From contig CBDHGK010000026.1 of assembly GCA_965263045.1 (NCBI GenBank), forward strand, positions 1-64,000: a stretch of 64,000 nucleotides of DNA, given 5' to 3'. The notes below the pieces were generated by a model. That model was not told where the DNA came from and ran no database searches. It saw nothing but the letters and a program-made list of their open reading frames with translations. Positions 49,603-58,448 of the stretch are shown here, one piece after another. Source of the stretch: G963664115 sp965263045. Its GTDB lineage: Bacteria > Acidobacteriota > Terriglobia > 20CM-2-55-15. Within the stretch, counting starts at the first letter, position 1. Every line of letters begins with the position of its first letter. The position numbers and the translations under genes are program-made.

Positions 49603-51222
49603 TTATTCATCGCTTCCAAAACCGAGCATCGTTAGATTGTCGGCGATCGCCGCATCCAGCTTCTGTGCCGCGGCCTGCTGCTGACGCAGTTCCACGGAAA
49701 GACGCTGCATCTTCTCCTCGAACGGCTCCCCGTCGTCCTCCTGGGCTTCCGCGCCGACATAGCGGCCGGGGGTTAGCACATGGCCGTGCTTGCGGACTTC
49801 TTCCAGTGTCGCGGCTTTACAGAATCCGGGAGTGTCGGCGTAGTCGCCCACGCCGGCCTCGCCGCGCCAGGCATGGTAGGTATCGGCGATACGGCTGATG
49901 TCTTCATCGGTGAGTTCGCGATGCGTGCGGTCCACCATCCGGCCCATCTTGCGGGCGTCGATGAAGAGCACCTCGCCCCGGCGGTCACGAAACTTGCCCC
50001 CTTTGCGGTCGCGGGCGAGAAACCACAGGCAGGCCGGGATCTGGGTGGAGTAAAAGAGTTGGCCCGGTAGCGCGACCATGCAGTCCACCCGATCGGCCTC
50101 GACCAGACTCTTGCGAATGACGCCTTCTCCGGACTGGCTCGATGACATTGAGCCGTTGGCAAGCACGAAGCCGGCGGCACCGGCCGGGGCCAGGTGGTGA
50201 ACGATATGCTGGACCCAGGCGAAGTTGGCGTTGCGCTTGGGCGGGGTGCCATATTGCCAGCGCCTGTCATCGGTGAGCCGCTCACCGCCCCAGTCGGAGA
50301 TGTTGAATGGGGGATTGGCGAGGATGAAGTCGGCCTTGAGGTCGGGATGGCGATCGTTGTGGAAGCTGTCGCCATGGGCGATCTGACCTTCAATGCCCCG
50401 GATCGCGAGGTTCATCTTCGCCAGCCGCCAGGTCGTGTAGTTCGATTCCTGACCGTAGATCGAGATATCGGTTCGGGTACCCCTGGGGGCTTTTCCGCCA
50501 TTTCCATTACCGCTGGAGTGCGCACGGATGAATTCGACCGATTGCACGAACATGCCGGAGGAACCACAGCAGGGGTCATAGACCCGTCCTGAAAAAGGCT
50601 CCAGCATCTCGACCAGGAGGTTGACGATGCAGCGGGGGGTGTAGAACTCGCCGCCCTTTTTACCCTCTGCACTCGCGAACTGGGACAGGAAGTATTCGTA
50701 GACACGGCCGAGCACATCCTTCGATCGGGCTTCGGCATCACCTACCCGGATGTTGCTGATGAGGTCGATAATCTGGCCAAGCCGCTGTTTGTCGAGTGCG
50801 GCGCGGCCATAGTCCTTGGGCAGCACGTCCTTGAGCGCCGGGTTGTCGCGCTCGATCCCGGCCATCGCATCGTCGACGAGCTGGCCGATGGTAGGTTGCT
50901 TTGCTTGGGCTTTGAGATGTGTCCAGCGGGCCTCAGGCGGCACCCAGAAGATGTTCTCGGCACGGTACTCGTCCGGATCCTCCGGGTCGGCGCCTTGTTC
51001 CCTTTCGCTTTCGAGGAGGGCGTGCCTCTCCTCGAAGGCATCGGAAATGTATTTCAGAAATATGATCCCAAGGACGACATGCTTGTATTCAGCCGCGTCC
51101 ATTGAGCCGCGCAAGGTGTCGGCCATCTGCCAAAGTTTGACCTCATAGCCGGTCGTCGCACCACCGGTGCCCAGTTCAGCGGCCGCTTCTTCTTGCGCCT
51201 TCCCCTTCCGTCCTCGTGCCAT
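49603..51222 (-). CDS. hsdM: Type I restriction enzyme, M subunit (HsdM)
   Basis: N6-adenine methyltransferase of the type I complex. 539 aa from ATG 51222 (GAGAGG 4-5 bases upstream; frame open to 51246). The N-terminal helical domain (about 20-160) leads to the SAM-binding motif DPCCGSSGMF (216-225) and the catalytic NPPF (303-306). It is the first gene of the leftward operon. It is intact and of family length. Confidence 0.95.
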   Translation of the reverse strand: MARGRKGKAQEEAAAELGTGGATTGYEVKLWQMADTLRGSMDAAEYKHVVLGIIFLKYISDAFEERHALLESEREQGADPEDPDEYRAENIFWVPPEARWTHLKAQAKQPTIGQLVDDAMAGIERDNPALKDVLPKDYGRAALDKQRLGQIIDLISNIRVGDAEARSKDVLGRVYEYFLSQFASAEGKKGGEFYTPRCIVNLLVEMLEPFSGRVYDPCCGSSGMFVQSVEFIRAHSSGNGNGGKAPRGTRTDISIYGQESNYTTWRLAKMNLAIRGIEGQIAHGDSFHNDRHPDLKADFILANPPFNISDWGGERLTDDRRWQYGTPPKRNANFAWVQHIVHHLAPAGAAGFVLANGSMSSSQSGEGVIRKSLVEADRVDCMVALPGQLFYSTQIPACLWFLARDRKGGKFRDRRGEVLFIDARKMGRMVDRTHRELTDEDISRIADTYHAWRGEAGVGDYADTPGFCKAATLEEVRKHGHVLTPGRYVGAEAQEDDGEPFEEKMQRLSVELRQQQAAAQKLDAAIADNLTMLGFGSDE

Positions 51223-51366
51223 TGCCCTCTCCCATATCCGTCGCACCAGCTACCGGACCACCGGCAACCCGGGTTTTTGATCTCTTCGCGTTGTGCCCCG
51301 GTCTTGAGCGACACGTGCGAAAAGATAGGTGCGGCCGGCCCTCAGATCTCTCCTGTGCGGTCCCGT

Positions 51367-51774
51367 TCACTTGCCCTTGAACGGATCGAACAATTCCACC
51401 TCGAATTTATAGAAATCGCGAATATTCCTCGTCACCACCGTCAGCCGATGAAGGCGAGCCGTGGCGGCGATCATCGCATTCTCGAACAACGAATCCGACT
51501 GCCGGTGCTTGAGGCGCGCCCATTCCCGAAAAGCTGCCACGTCCATCGGCAGGATACCGTAGCCGTCGATGACACGGCCGAGCCAGGATTCCAGTTCCGC
51601 CGCTTTCGCCGTGTCCTGCTCGCGCGTCCTCTCGATACGGGCCTGAATTTCTCCGGCCGTGACCGCGGACAGGAACAGCCGGTCGGCGGGAACCGTTTCG
51701 ATCCAGTTCAACACCGCCTTGTGAGGTTTGGGACGGCGCAGTTCCGAAACAACATTGGTATCTAAAAGGTACAC
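51367..51774 (-). CDS. vapC: VapC/FitB-type PIN-domain toxin
   Basis: 135-aa RNase toxin. PIN acidic residues are visible in MYLLDTNVVSEL (D5), TAGEIQ (Glu near 42), ENAMIAATARL and VVTRNIRDF (late Asp). It lies 4 bp after the antitoxin gene. The pair is oriented like the hsd operon and lies just upstream of it, possibly as a separate transcript. It stabilises the locus as an addiction module. Confidence 0.88.
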   Translation of the reverse strand: MYLLDTNVVSELRRPKPHKAVLNWIETVPADRLFLSAVTAGEIQARIERTREQDTAKAAELESWLGRVIDGYGILPMDVAAFREWARLKHRQSDSLFENAMIAATARLHRLTVVTRNIRDFYKFEVELFDPFKGK

Positions 51775-51778
51775 CGGG

Positions 51779-52039
51779 CTACTCGAAGGCCAATGGCGGG
51801 CGATGGCGGCGGCGCGTCCGCGGCGGTGTGAGCGTCTCCGTCCTGGCTTCCGGTGCGAGCAGCCATTCCTTTAGATCGGGCTTCGCCAGCGCCCGCAACT
51901 TCCGCCACTGATCGATCGGCAAAAGTACCGCCGCCTCCACGCCTCGCTTCGTCACGATCTGCGGCCCTTCCCTGACGCTCGCCTCAAGAAACTCGCTAAA
52001 TCGGGCCTTCGCCTCCTGAACCTGCCACGCCTTGCTCAT
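51779..52039 (-). CDS. Phd/YefM-family antitoxin
   Basis: 86 aa from ATG 52039 (AAGGGA upstream; frame open to 52054). The N-terminal Phd fold WQVQEAKARFSEFLEASV is followed by TKRGVEAAVLLPIDQWRKL. The C-terminal toxin-binding tail is Arg/Pro-rich. It precedes the PIN toxin, the usual antitoxin-first order, and is likely an autorepressor. Confidence 0.87.
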   Translation of the reverse strand: MSKAWQVQEAKARFSEFLEASVREGPQIVTKRGVEAAVLLPIDQWRKLRALAKPDLKEWLLAPEARTETLTPPRTRRRHRPPLAFE

Positions 52040-52621
52040 GTGTCCCTTCCGCATTCGCTGTTCTGACTATTTATATGACTATTCAAGACCGGCTGCAAGA
52101 CGATGGCTTGTTCAGGAATACCGCGGTCTTGGCGGGAGCCATCTCCAACGGGCGTCTCCTGTTAATCCAGGGTCGATCCGGCTCGGGGTCGCCGAGCCCG
52201 CGAATCCAATACCGTTTCGGCACACCTCAGCTCCCAATGGGCGGGGCGACCTTCGCGCTTGGGGCGAAACACCCGTTCGCATGAGACGAAGAAGTTATTG
52301 CAATCGACCAAGCCGTATACGGTTTGCCATCGAAAGTTTCAACTAAGTTCGGGACAGCTTCGAACCAAGGCGGCCATGGTCTTCTGGGCGCTCGTGGACC
52401 GGAAGAGTTTGTTCCACCCCCTGACGGTCCAGATGAGCGGTGTCTATGCCCTGCAGTGTGTGGAAAATTCACAGGAAGTCTTTGAAACCGCGCAAATTGG
52501 GCAGGTACCTGGAATCCCTCTTATTACTACACGTTATAGCGCGATCCGGCATTATGCCGGCTTCCCCGGACCTGATCCCTGATCGGAGAGCGGCGCACTT
52601 ATGAATGATAAAGGAGGTGAT
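52040..52621. other. Intergenic, no gene seen
   Basis: About 580 bases between the antitoxin gene and the IS30 element. The promoter of the toxin-antitoxin pair should lie within the first 80 bases. No credible frame or repeat is visible. Confidence 0.35.
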
Positions 52622-54172
52622 TTCAAGGGGTCGATGCAACACTTCACATAAGAAGAGAGGTGAAGTGTATGGCCAAGAAACGAAAGAACAAGCGGATGAG
52701 GAAGCGGCTATGGTTCACAGCGACCGAGCGGGTCGAGGTGTGGGATCGCTGGCAGCGGGGGGAGTCGTCCCAATCGATCGGACGCGTGCTGGACAGAGGG
52801 GGATCGGCGATTCATCGTCAACTGGCCGTGTACGGGGGCATCCGTCCGCAGTCCCGTTGCCGGTCATCGCGGGCACTGACTCTGGTCGAACGTGAAGAGA
52901 TCTCCAGAGGTATTGCGGCCAAAGAATCGATCCGTTCGATTGCCGTGCGACTGGGTCGGTCGCCATCGACGGTGAGCCGGGAGGTCAGCCGAAACGGGGG
53001 CTCTGATAGCTATCGGGCATCGGAAGCCGATGAGCGGACCTGGGAGCGGGCGCGCCGTCCGAAGGCGGGCCGGTTAGCCTCGCAGTCCCCGCTTACGGCA
53101 GCTTGTTGAAGAGAAACTGCGGCAGGTCTGGTCGCCCGAGCAAATCGCCGGTTGGCTGAAACACTCATATCCGGAAGACGAGTCGCTTCACGTGTCCCAC
53201 GAGACGATCTATCGCAGCCTTTTTGTCCAGGCCCGCAGGGTTTTGAAGAAAGAACTGACTCAGTATCTGCGGACAAGACGCACGATTCGCCGATCTGGAA
53301 AAGCGAGCCGGAAAGGCCATGGAAAGGGACAGATCGAAGACATGATCTCGATCCGTGAGCGCCCGGCTTCAGTCGAAGATCGTGCGGTCCCCGGTCACTG
53401 GGAAGGGGATCTGATCGCCGGATCGAGGCACACCTACATCGCCACTCTGGTCGAACGTCACTCGCGTTATGTGATGCTGGCGAAGGTTCCCAACAAGAAG
53501 ACCGAAACTGTTGTCAACGCGCTCATCGAACAGGCGCATCCACTACCGACGGAACTCTACAAATCACTGACCGGGGATCGCGGTCTGGAAATGGCGGATC
53601 ACAAGCGGTTTACCCTGGCGACAAACATTGCCGTCTATTTCTGCGACCCACGGAGTCCATGGCAGCGCGGATCGAATGAGAACACCAATGGTCTGCTTCG
53701 AACTTTCCCAAAAGGACGAATCTGTCGGTACACTCACAGGAACATTTGGACGCGGTTGCTCGGCAGCTCAACGAGCGGCCACGCAAGACGCTGGAGTTCG
53801 CAACTCCGGCAGAAACATTTGGGTCTTCCGCAGAATTTGTGGGTAAAACCGTCTTCCATCGCCGCTTGAGGAGACCACGGTGCTCGCCAAGCCTCAAGGC
53901 TTCCCTCGCAAGCTCGGCGGCTGCGCCGGCCTTGACCCTCGGCTGCGCTCCGCGGTGTCGGCTGGTGTGGGCGATGGGGAACGGGGCCTCCGGCGGGGGC
54001 TCCGGGCACCGGGTGTAGGCGTCCGACCGAAGTGGGTACTGGAATATTCGCCGTCGAACAAAAGAATAAGGTACTTTGTTTCAATTACTTATGTGCGCAC
54101 AGGCCTTTGGACTGCCCACAAATTCTGCGGAGGAGGCAAACATTTAATGCATGTGTTGCATCGACCGGTTGA
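52622..54172 (+). mobile_element. IS30-family element with two frameshifts
   Basis: Left end TTCAAGGGGTCGATGCAACA (52622-52641) is mirrored by GTGTTGCATCGACCGGTTGA (54153-54172). Two frames of an IS30 transposase lie inside. About 300 non-coding, GC-rich bases follow the gene before the right end, more than usual, so a piece may have been added. Confidence 0.65.
52669..53869 (+). pseudogene. IS30-family transposase, disrupted
   Basis: Starts at ATG 52669 after GAGAGGTGAAG. The HTH part (SIAVRLGRSPSTVSREV) is in one frame up to about 53090. After a shift, SHETIYRSLF, the DDE core (PGHWEGDLIAGSRHTYIATL, LTGDRGLEMADHKRFTL and SPWQRGSNENTNGLLR) follows. A second shift near 53710 moves LDAVARQLNERPRKTLEFAT to another frame. 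It is inactive as read. Confidence 0.85.
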
Positions 54173-54315
54173 GCCGGCAGACATTATCATTCATATGATA
54201 TGAGTGGTGGCGCAGCCCAGGACACCCCGGCTTCCCTCCTCATCCACGGCAATACCAACAAGCAGTCTCTGATTTTATCTTGCAAATCGTCTTGGTCGGC
54301 GCCCGAAACCTCTAG

Positions 54316-54425
54316 GAGCCTGTCGGGAATTGGCTCCCTCGAAGCAAGAATCAACAACTTACGAGCCATCACTGGTCTGTAAGTTGTTGATTCTTGGTTG
54401 CAGACTTCTTATTCCCGACAGGCTC
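54316..54425. mobile_element. 110-bp MITE with CTAG target duplication, copy 1
   Basis: Perfect 15-bp terminal inverted repeats GAGCCTGTCGGGAAT/ATTCCCGACAGGCTC. A second internal inverted repeat (CAAGAATCAACAACTTAC against GTAAGTTGTTGATTCTTG) lets nearly the whole element fold as one hairpin. CTAG flanks both sides (54312-54315, 54426-54429). The copy at 62303-62412 has exactly the same length. No coding capacity. Confidence 0.85.
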
Positions 54426-54436
54426 CTAGAGCACAA

Positions 54437-54466
54437 TACCATACTGGTGTGGTACTGGTGCGGTAC
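54437..54466. promoter_or_regulatory. Partition-type operator/centromere repeats
   Basis: TACCATACTGGT and the overlapping half-repeats GGTACTGGTGCGGTAC match the arms of the palindrome upstream of parA (55438-55468). Sites on both sides of a partition operon suggest the parS-like centromere. It lies 20 bp beyond the RHH gene stop. Confidence 0.5.
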
Positions 54467-54486
54467 AGATATCAATCGCGTTCTGT

Positions 54487-54795
54487 TTATTCGAGAATTG
54501 AGCCGCCCACTATCTCTTGGGCTCTAGCTTCCAGGATTGGAACTAACAAGCGCTTGGTGACTTGCTGTTGACTTCGATCCTCATGCTTCGCCACAAAGCG
54601 CAGCAATGCAAGCTGGTACTCATTCAATCTTAGGTTGATGCCGCTTGTCGGCTTAGATTTTGGGTTCAGTCCGGCCCAGGGCAAGTCAGGATTCCCTTCA
54701 TAGCGGATTCCTTGAACAAAAGCCGTGACTTTTTCTTGGGCAGATGCTGCCACTTTCTGTTCCTTGGGCAGGTGGAATCTTTGCCGTTTATCCAT
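54487..54795 (-). CDS. Ribbon-helix-helix partition partner of ParA
   Basis: 102 aa with a disordered basic N-terminus (MDKRQRFHLPKEQK) and a C-terminal RHH segment, INLRLNEYQLALLRFVAKHE, then QQQVTKRLLVPILEARAQ. The size and order resemble ParG/StbB-like centromere-binding repressors of type Ib partition loci. It overlaps parA by 8 bases. It probably binds the GTACCATACTGGT repeats on both sides. Confidence 0.7.
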   Translation of the reverse strand: MDKRQRFHLPKEQKVAASAQEKVTAFVQGIRYEGNPDLPWAGLNPKSKPTSGINLRLNEYQLALLRFVAKHEDRSQQQVTKRLLVPILEARAQEIVGGSILE

Positions 54796-55426
54796 CGTAG
54801 ACCTCCTCGGCCAGGAGTTGAATCTCGGCCTTCGCTTTTCTGTTGTTGCACTCGATCACCCCTTTACCTTCCACCATCGCGTCGCGGAAAACCTTGCGTT
54901 CTCGGATGAAAGCCACGGAGAGTTCAATTGTAGAAAGTTCCATCAGAAGTTCGTTGGCTTCTTGAGCTTCGGTGATGGCTGGATGAGTCGGCGCCATAGA
55001 AATGACAGCATAGGCCTTGAGATTTGGGTTGAGTCCACGGGCAAGTTTTACGAGTTTATTGATGGTCAAGGCGGTTTCAAGGTCTGGCTGGGAAGCCTTC
55101 AACGGGGTATAGAATTTTTGGGCGACGACCATCGCAGAGCGCAACTCCTCGGAATCACGACCACCAGCATCAATGATCACTTGTTGATAGCGGGTGGCCA
55201 GATCGCGGATGGTCTCGATAATGTTCCCAGTCTTCTGAATGCAGTGGACTTTGGAAAGCTCGGTATGGGAGCTATTGCGTCGCTGGACCCACCGAGTGGC
55301 GGTGGCCTGTGAATCAGCATCCAAAAGAACCACATCCTCACTGCGGCCGACTAGGCAGGCCGCTAAGTTGGTGGCTATCGTAGACTTTCCAGTTCCGCCC
55401 TTCTCTCCTCCGATTAGAATGACCAT
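54788..55426 (-). CDS. parA: Plasmid partition ATPase ParA
   Basis: Short ParA without an HTH domain, 212 aa from ATG 55426 (frame open to 55471 through the operator). Deviant Walker A GGEKGGTGKST, motif A' in LLDADSQATATRW, Walker B-like VIIDAGGRDSEEL. It segregates low-copy plasmids on the nucleoid. It is paired with the overlapping RHH gene. Its presence shows that a second plasmid backbone contributed to this side of the window. Confidence 0.88.
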   Translation of the reverse strand: MVILIGGEKGGTGKSTIATNLAACLVGRSEDVVLLDADSQATATRWVQRRNSSHTELSKVHCIQKTGNIIETIRDLATRYQQVIIDAGGRDSEELRSAMVVAQKFYTPLKASQPDLETALTINKLVKLARGLNPNLKAYAVISMAPTHPAITEAQEANELLMELSTIELSVAFIRERKVFRDAMVEGKGVIECNNRKAKAEIQLLAEEVYDG

Positions 55427-55437
55427 ATAAATCCTTA

Positions 55438-55468
55438 GTACCATACTGGTTACGTACCAGTATGGTAC
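55438..55468 (-). promoter_or_regulatory. parA operator palindrome
   Basis: Perfect 13-bp inverted repeat GTACCATACTGGT / ACCAGTATGGTAC with a 5-nt centre, 12 bp upstream of the parA start. It is the likely binding site of the RHH repressor; the same half-sites recur at 54437-54466. Confidence 0.65.
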
Positions 55469-55861
55469 CATATATCCGGGCGCGAGTCGTGATGGGAATC
55501 ACCCGGTGCCCGAAGATGTACCCAACTCCCAAAAGCTAAGCTCGGGTTGCTGGTCGGGATCATCAGATCGCGCTTTTAGCAACGGCTGATGAACTGGAAG
55601 AACAACGTTGCCACGGAGCGATCGAGTCGTTTCTGAAGCTCGTGCCCGTCGCATGTTTGCCCGACCTGCACAGCCGGGGCCGCCCTCGTCAATCGAGCCG
55701 CGCAACTGCCGCAGCTTCCGCATATCGGCCACCCGGTCCCAGTGCAGCGTCTCGAACGAGAACCGCCGCACAGCAACCGCGGACTCGCCGCCCCGCCTGA
55801 ACTGGATGATGCGCACGGCCGGTTTATCGGCCTTGATCGCCTCCGCCTCTTTGCTCAGGGT
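55469..55861. other. Region with one ambiguous leftward frame
   Basis: A leftward frame of about 120 codons (LSKEAEAIKADKPAV ... RRFSFETLHWDRVADMRK) is open after the TAG at 55853. It has no clear start codon or motif. It may be a relic of a larger plasmid gene. Confidence 0.3.
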
Positions 55862-56335
55862 CTATTCTGGCGGGGCAGGCAGAGGGGCGTTTTCCGCAAT
55901 GATGGCTCTCGCCTGCTTCGTTAGAAGTTCCTTCTCCTTGGGTGTAAAGCGCCGATCTCCGCTGACCCACTTGCTCATCCGATAGGTTTTGAGTTCGGTG
56001 ATGAACATCGTCTCACCGCGCAGTGTGATGGGGATGCCTCCAGCAATCGCAATCGCCTCCTGGCACTCTGTGATGGAGATGATTGGCGGGGTGCGAAAGC
56101 GGTTTCTGAACGCTTCGTCTTCCGCAATGATGGCTCTCGCCTGCTTCGTTAGAAGTTCCTTCTCCTTGGGCGTAAAGCGCCTGTCGCCGCTAACCCATTG
56201 TTTATCTATGACTCTAAGGTCGGTGATGAGTATCTGCTCCCCACCCAGTGTCACGGTCATGCCCAGAGTTGTCATGTCCAGGCCACGCGCAATCTGAATT
56301 GCCCTTCGGCAATCACTGATGGATCTCTTCGCCAT
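55862..56335 (-). CDS. Plasmid protein with internal tandem duplication
   Basis: 157 aa from ATG 56335 with a strong AAGGAG site 4 bases upstream (frame open to 56428). It consists of two tandem units of about 78 aa. Each has an N-terminal helix (SISDCRRAIQIARGL / SITECQEAIAIAGGI), a GGEQILITDLRVI / RGETMFITELKTY strand and an identical KEKELLTKQARAIIAE end. The shared part is also nearly identical in DNA, so the duplication is recent. No known family. Confidence 0.6.
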   Translation of the reverse strand: MAKRSISDCRRAIQIARGLDMTTLGMTVTLGGEQILITDLRVIDKQWVSGDRRFTPKEKELLTKQARAIIAEDEAFRNRFRTPPIISITECQEAIAIAGGIPITLRGETMFITELKTYRMSKWVSGDRRFTPKEKELLTKQARAIIAENAPLPAPPE

Positions 56336-56515
56336 GCTCTCCTTCCCCCTGTAGGTTCTGTCCGGCCTCGGGGTCCAGACCGAACGGGTCATCCGCCCCA
56401 GTCGCTTAGACCCCCGGTTTCTCCTCAAAAGGGTCTTTTCTGGCTTCAGAATCGTCTCTCAGCGGAAATTATCGCTTCACTGGGTACGCCCCCCGAAACG
56501 CTTAGGCGCCGTCGC

Positions 56516-56728
56516 TTACCCTTCGGTGGAGATGATCCCGGCGCAATAGGTGCAGCTTCGAGCTTGCTCTTTCCGCTCCATGTAAGCACGCTGGGTCGCG
56601 AAGTCACTTCGTGAAAGACGTCTCAGCACCGGACTGTCGTTCTCGATAACATCCCCGGCTACGCATTCCCGGTGCCGCAGCTCACTTTTGCCTTCAATCG
56701 TCCGCACTACCACACCATCAAGTTGCAT
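56516..56728 (-). CDS. Small CxxC protein, hypothetical
   Basis: 70 aa from ATG 56728, preceded by GGGAGAC. It contains RHRECVAGDV and ARSCTYCAG, a Cys arrangement that could bind a metal. It lies in the leftward plasmid gene set upstream of the duplicated-domain gene. The function is unknown. Confidence 0.4.
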   Translation of the reverse strand: MQLDGVVVRTIEGKSELRHRECVAGDVIENDSPVLRRLSRSDFATQRAYMERKEQARSCTYCAGIISTEG

Positions 56729-57161
56729 AGTCTCCCATTATCCGTACCGTATCAGATTACCCCGTCCACCAACTCCTCAGAGGCGGTGACAGGAGAGTTT
56801 CTCCGCAGCTGTTCCAGCCACCCAGAACCGCGCCACGCCACACCCATCATCTTCATCGACCGCGCGGGCGGGGCCTGCGGCAAAGCCGCTTCCCGGTCCT
56901 GTATTATCCTGAAAGGGTACAACCGGCGCAGCCGGATAGAAACGATGATCGGCCGTTGGGATACCAATGGAAACAAACGGATTTTGTGCGCCGATCCGCG
57001 CGCGCGTCGGGACATTTCCGTGGATCGAGCGAAAAACCCCGCCTCAGGTTGCGCTGTGCCGCCCTTTCGCACCCACCCCATGGCAGAGTCTGCTGAAGGA
57101 TCCTGCGCCGTGATCGTTTCTGAAAGCGCGTGCCGTCCTTTCGCCGGCAAGGGCGTCCACT
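56729..57161. other. Region with overlapping frames, coding status unclear
   Basis: Long open frames exist on both strands here (56752-57150 leftward, 56672-57163 rightward). Neither shows a motif or a convincing ribosome site, so I do not call a gene. Confidence 0.3.
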
Positions 57162-57191
57162 AAAAAAGGCGACGGGGTTTAACCCGCCGCC
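57162..57191 (-). terminator. Rho-independent terminator of the 89-aa gene
   Basis: Read leftward: GGCGGCGGG, TTAAA loop, CCCCGTCGCC stem, then TTTTTT (57162-57167). It begins 15 bases after the stop of the gene at 57206. Confidence 0.8.
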
Positions 57192-57205
57192 GGAAGGTGC
57201 GGCGC

Positions 57206-57475
57206 TTAGCTGGATTCGTTATCGCCAGCCGCCGGGGCCGCCTCGGCCTTGCGCCCGGCGATGAGCGTGTCCGCTTGGTCGGCGAGCTTGGCAACGGAGA
57301 GCAGGTTGACGAAACGGAAGCTCTGCGTGGTCTTCCACTGCTCGCCATCGCGGTAGATCCGCGAAAAGGTGACCTTGTGCCGGGTGATCCCGCCGACTTC
57401 GTTTTCCCAAACAGTCGCCTTGACGGTTCCGATCCTGAGTTCCGCTGCGGGTTTTGAATTGTTGTTGGTAGCCAT
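57206..57475 (-). CDS. Small plasmid protein, intact paralogue of 676-926
   Basis: 89 aa. Core ELRIGTVKATVWEN, GITRHKVTFSRIYRDGEQWK, SFRFVNLLSVAKLADQADTL, then a low-complexity Ala/Glu tail. Short beta-rich proteins of this type are frequent next to single-strand-binding and conjugation genes on plasmids; the role is unknown. A strong terminator follows. A broken copy is at 676-926. Confidence 0.75.
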   Translation of the reverse strand: MATNNNSKPAAELRIGTVKATVWENEVGGITRHKVTFSRIYRDGEQWKTTQSFRFVNLLSVAKLADQADTLIAGRKAEAAPAAGDNESS

Positions 57476-57704
57476 TGATTGAATTCTCCTGGTTAAAGGG
57501 TTTGGAGCGTGTGTCGCTCACCCGAACAGGCGTCAGCGGACAAACCCGCCCAGGGGTCCGTCGCCGAGTGCAGGAACGTGGGGAATAACCGGTCCAAGAG
57601 CAGGGGCCGTGACAGACGCGGTCTGGCCGTGAGCGTAGCGATCTGGCCGCGGCCCCTGCGCCGGTCCCCACCGTAACAAGCCAAGGCAACGAGAAAATGG
57701 CGAA

Positions 57705-57750
57705 GACAACATTCGGCGCGGTGGATCGCGGGCCCGTCAGAGCGAACAAC
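57705..57750. repeat. 46-bp non-coding block, identical to 1095-1140
   Basis: Same 46 bases as 1095-1140, again upstream of the 89-aa protein family. The surrounding spacer 57476-58257 (about 780 bp) has only weakly matching DNA and no credible gene. Confidence 0.6.
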
Positions 57751-58448
57751 GGGAAACCTGGGGGATCTCCCCGGCCGCTTCCCACCACCACGAACTGCCC
57801 GAAGCGGCGTTCCTGGGCCCGTGGGTGCGGACGTACTCTTGACGATGGCCGGGATGGCTGCACGGCAGCGAACAGGGCCGCCAGGAGCCGCTGGGTTCCT
57901 GCGCCGATTCCTGGGCCCGTACTATCATCTCTAATCCATCCGAAGCACGATGGTCGCAATCGGCCGGGGGAACGGACAGCACTCGCGGACGGGTTTTGAT
58001 TCTGCCTCTATGTTTCTGGAGAATTAGTCGATCCGGGGGCAGGGAATCATAGCGAGAGGGAACTGAAGACGGTCGCGCTGGAGCCTAGCTCGGCCGTGGC
58101 CGAACGCCGGAAGTTCAAGCGGGTACCAACGACTGGCTGAGTGTGGAGTCGGCCGCCACAGACACTGGAAAAGAATATTGGGCGGGTGCCAGTGGGACGG
58201 TGGATTTTGGGGCTGGTTGGCGCGCCGGAATGAAGCTTCTGGACAACTCTGTCATTGTGCGTATTCCGGACCACCCTGAACACTGATTCCGATCCATCGT
58301 GAACACCGATTCCGGGATCGTGAACGCGGATTCCGGGATCCTGAACAGTGATTCCGGTGATCCTGAACACCGATTCCGGCCATCGTGATCACTCGTCGGT
58401 AGCGAAGTTTGGAGCTTTTAGGTTCTCCTGAAGCACAGGAGGGCCTTG

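Noticed and set aside
56672..57163. 163-codon rightward ORF in the plasmid segment
   Set aside because: Competes with an equally long leftward frame; neither has a motif or ribosome site.
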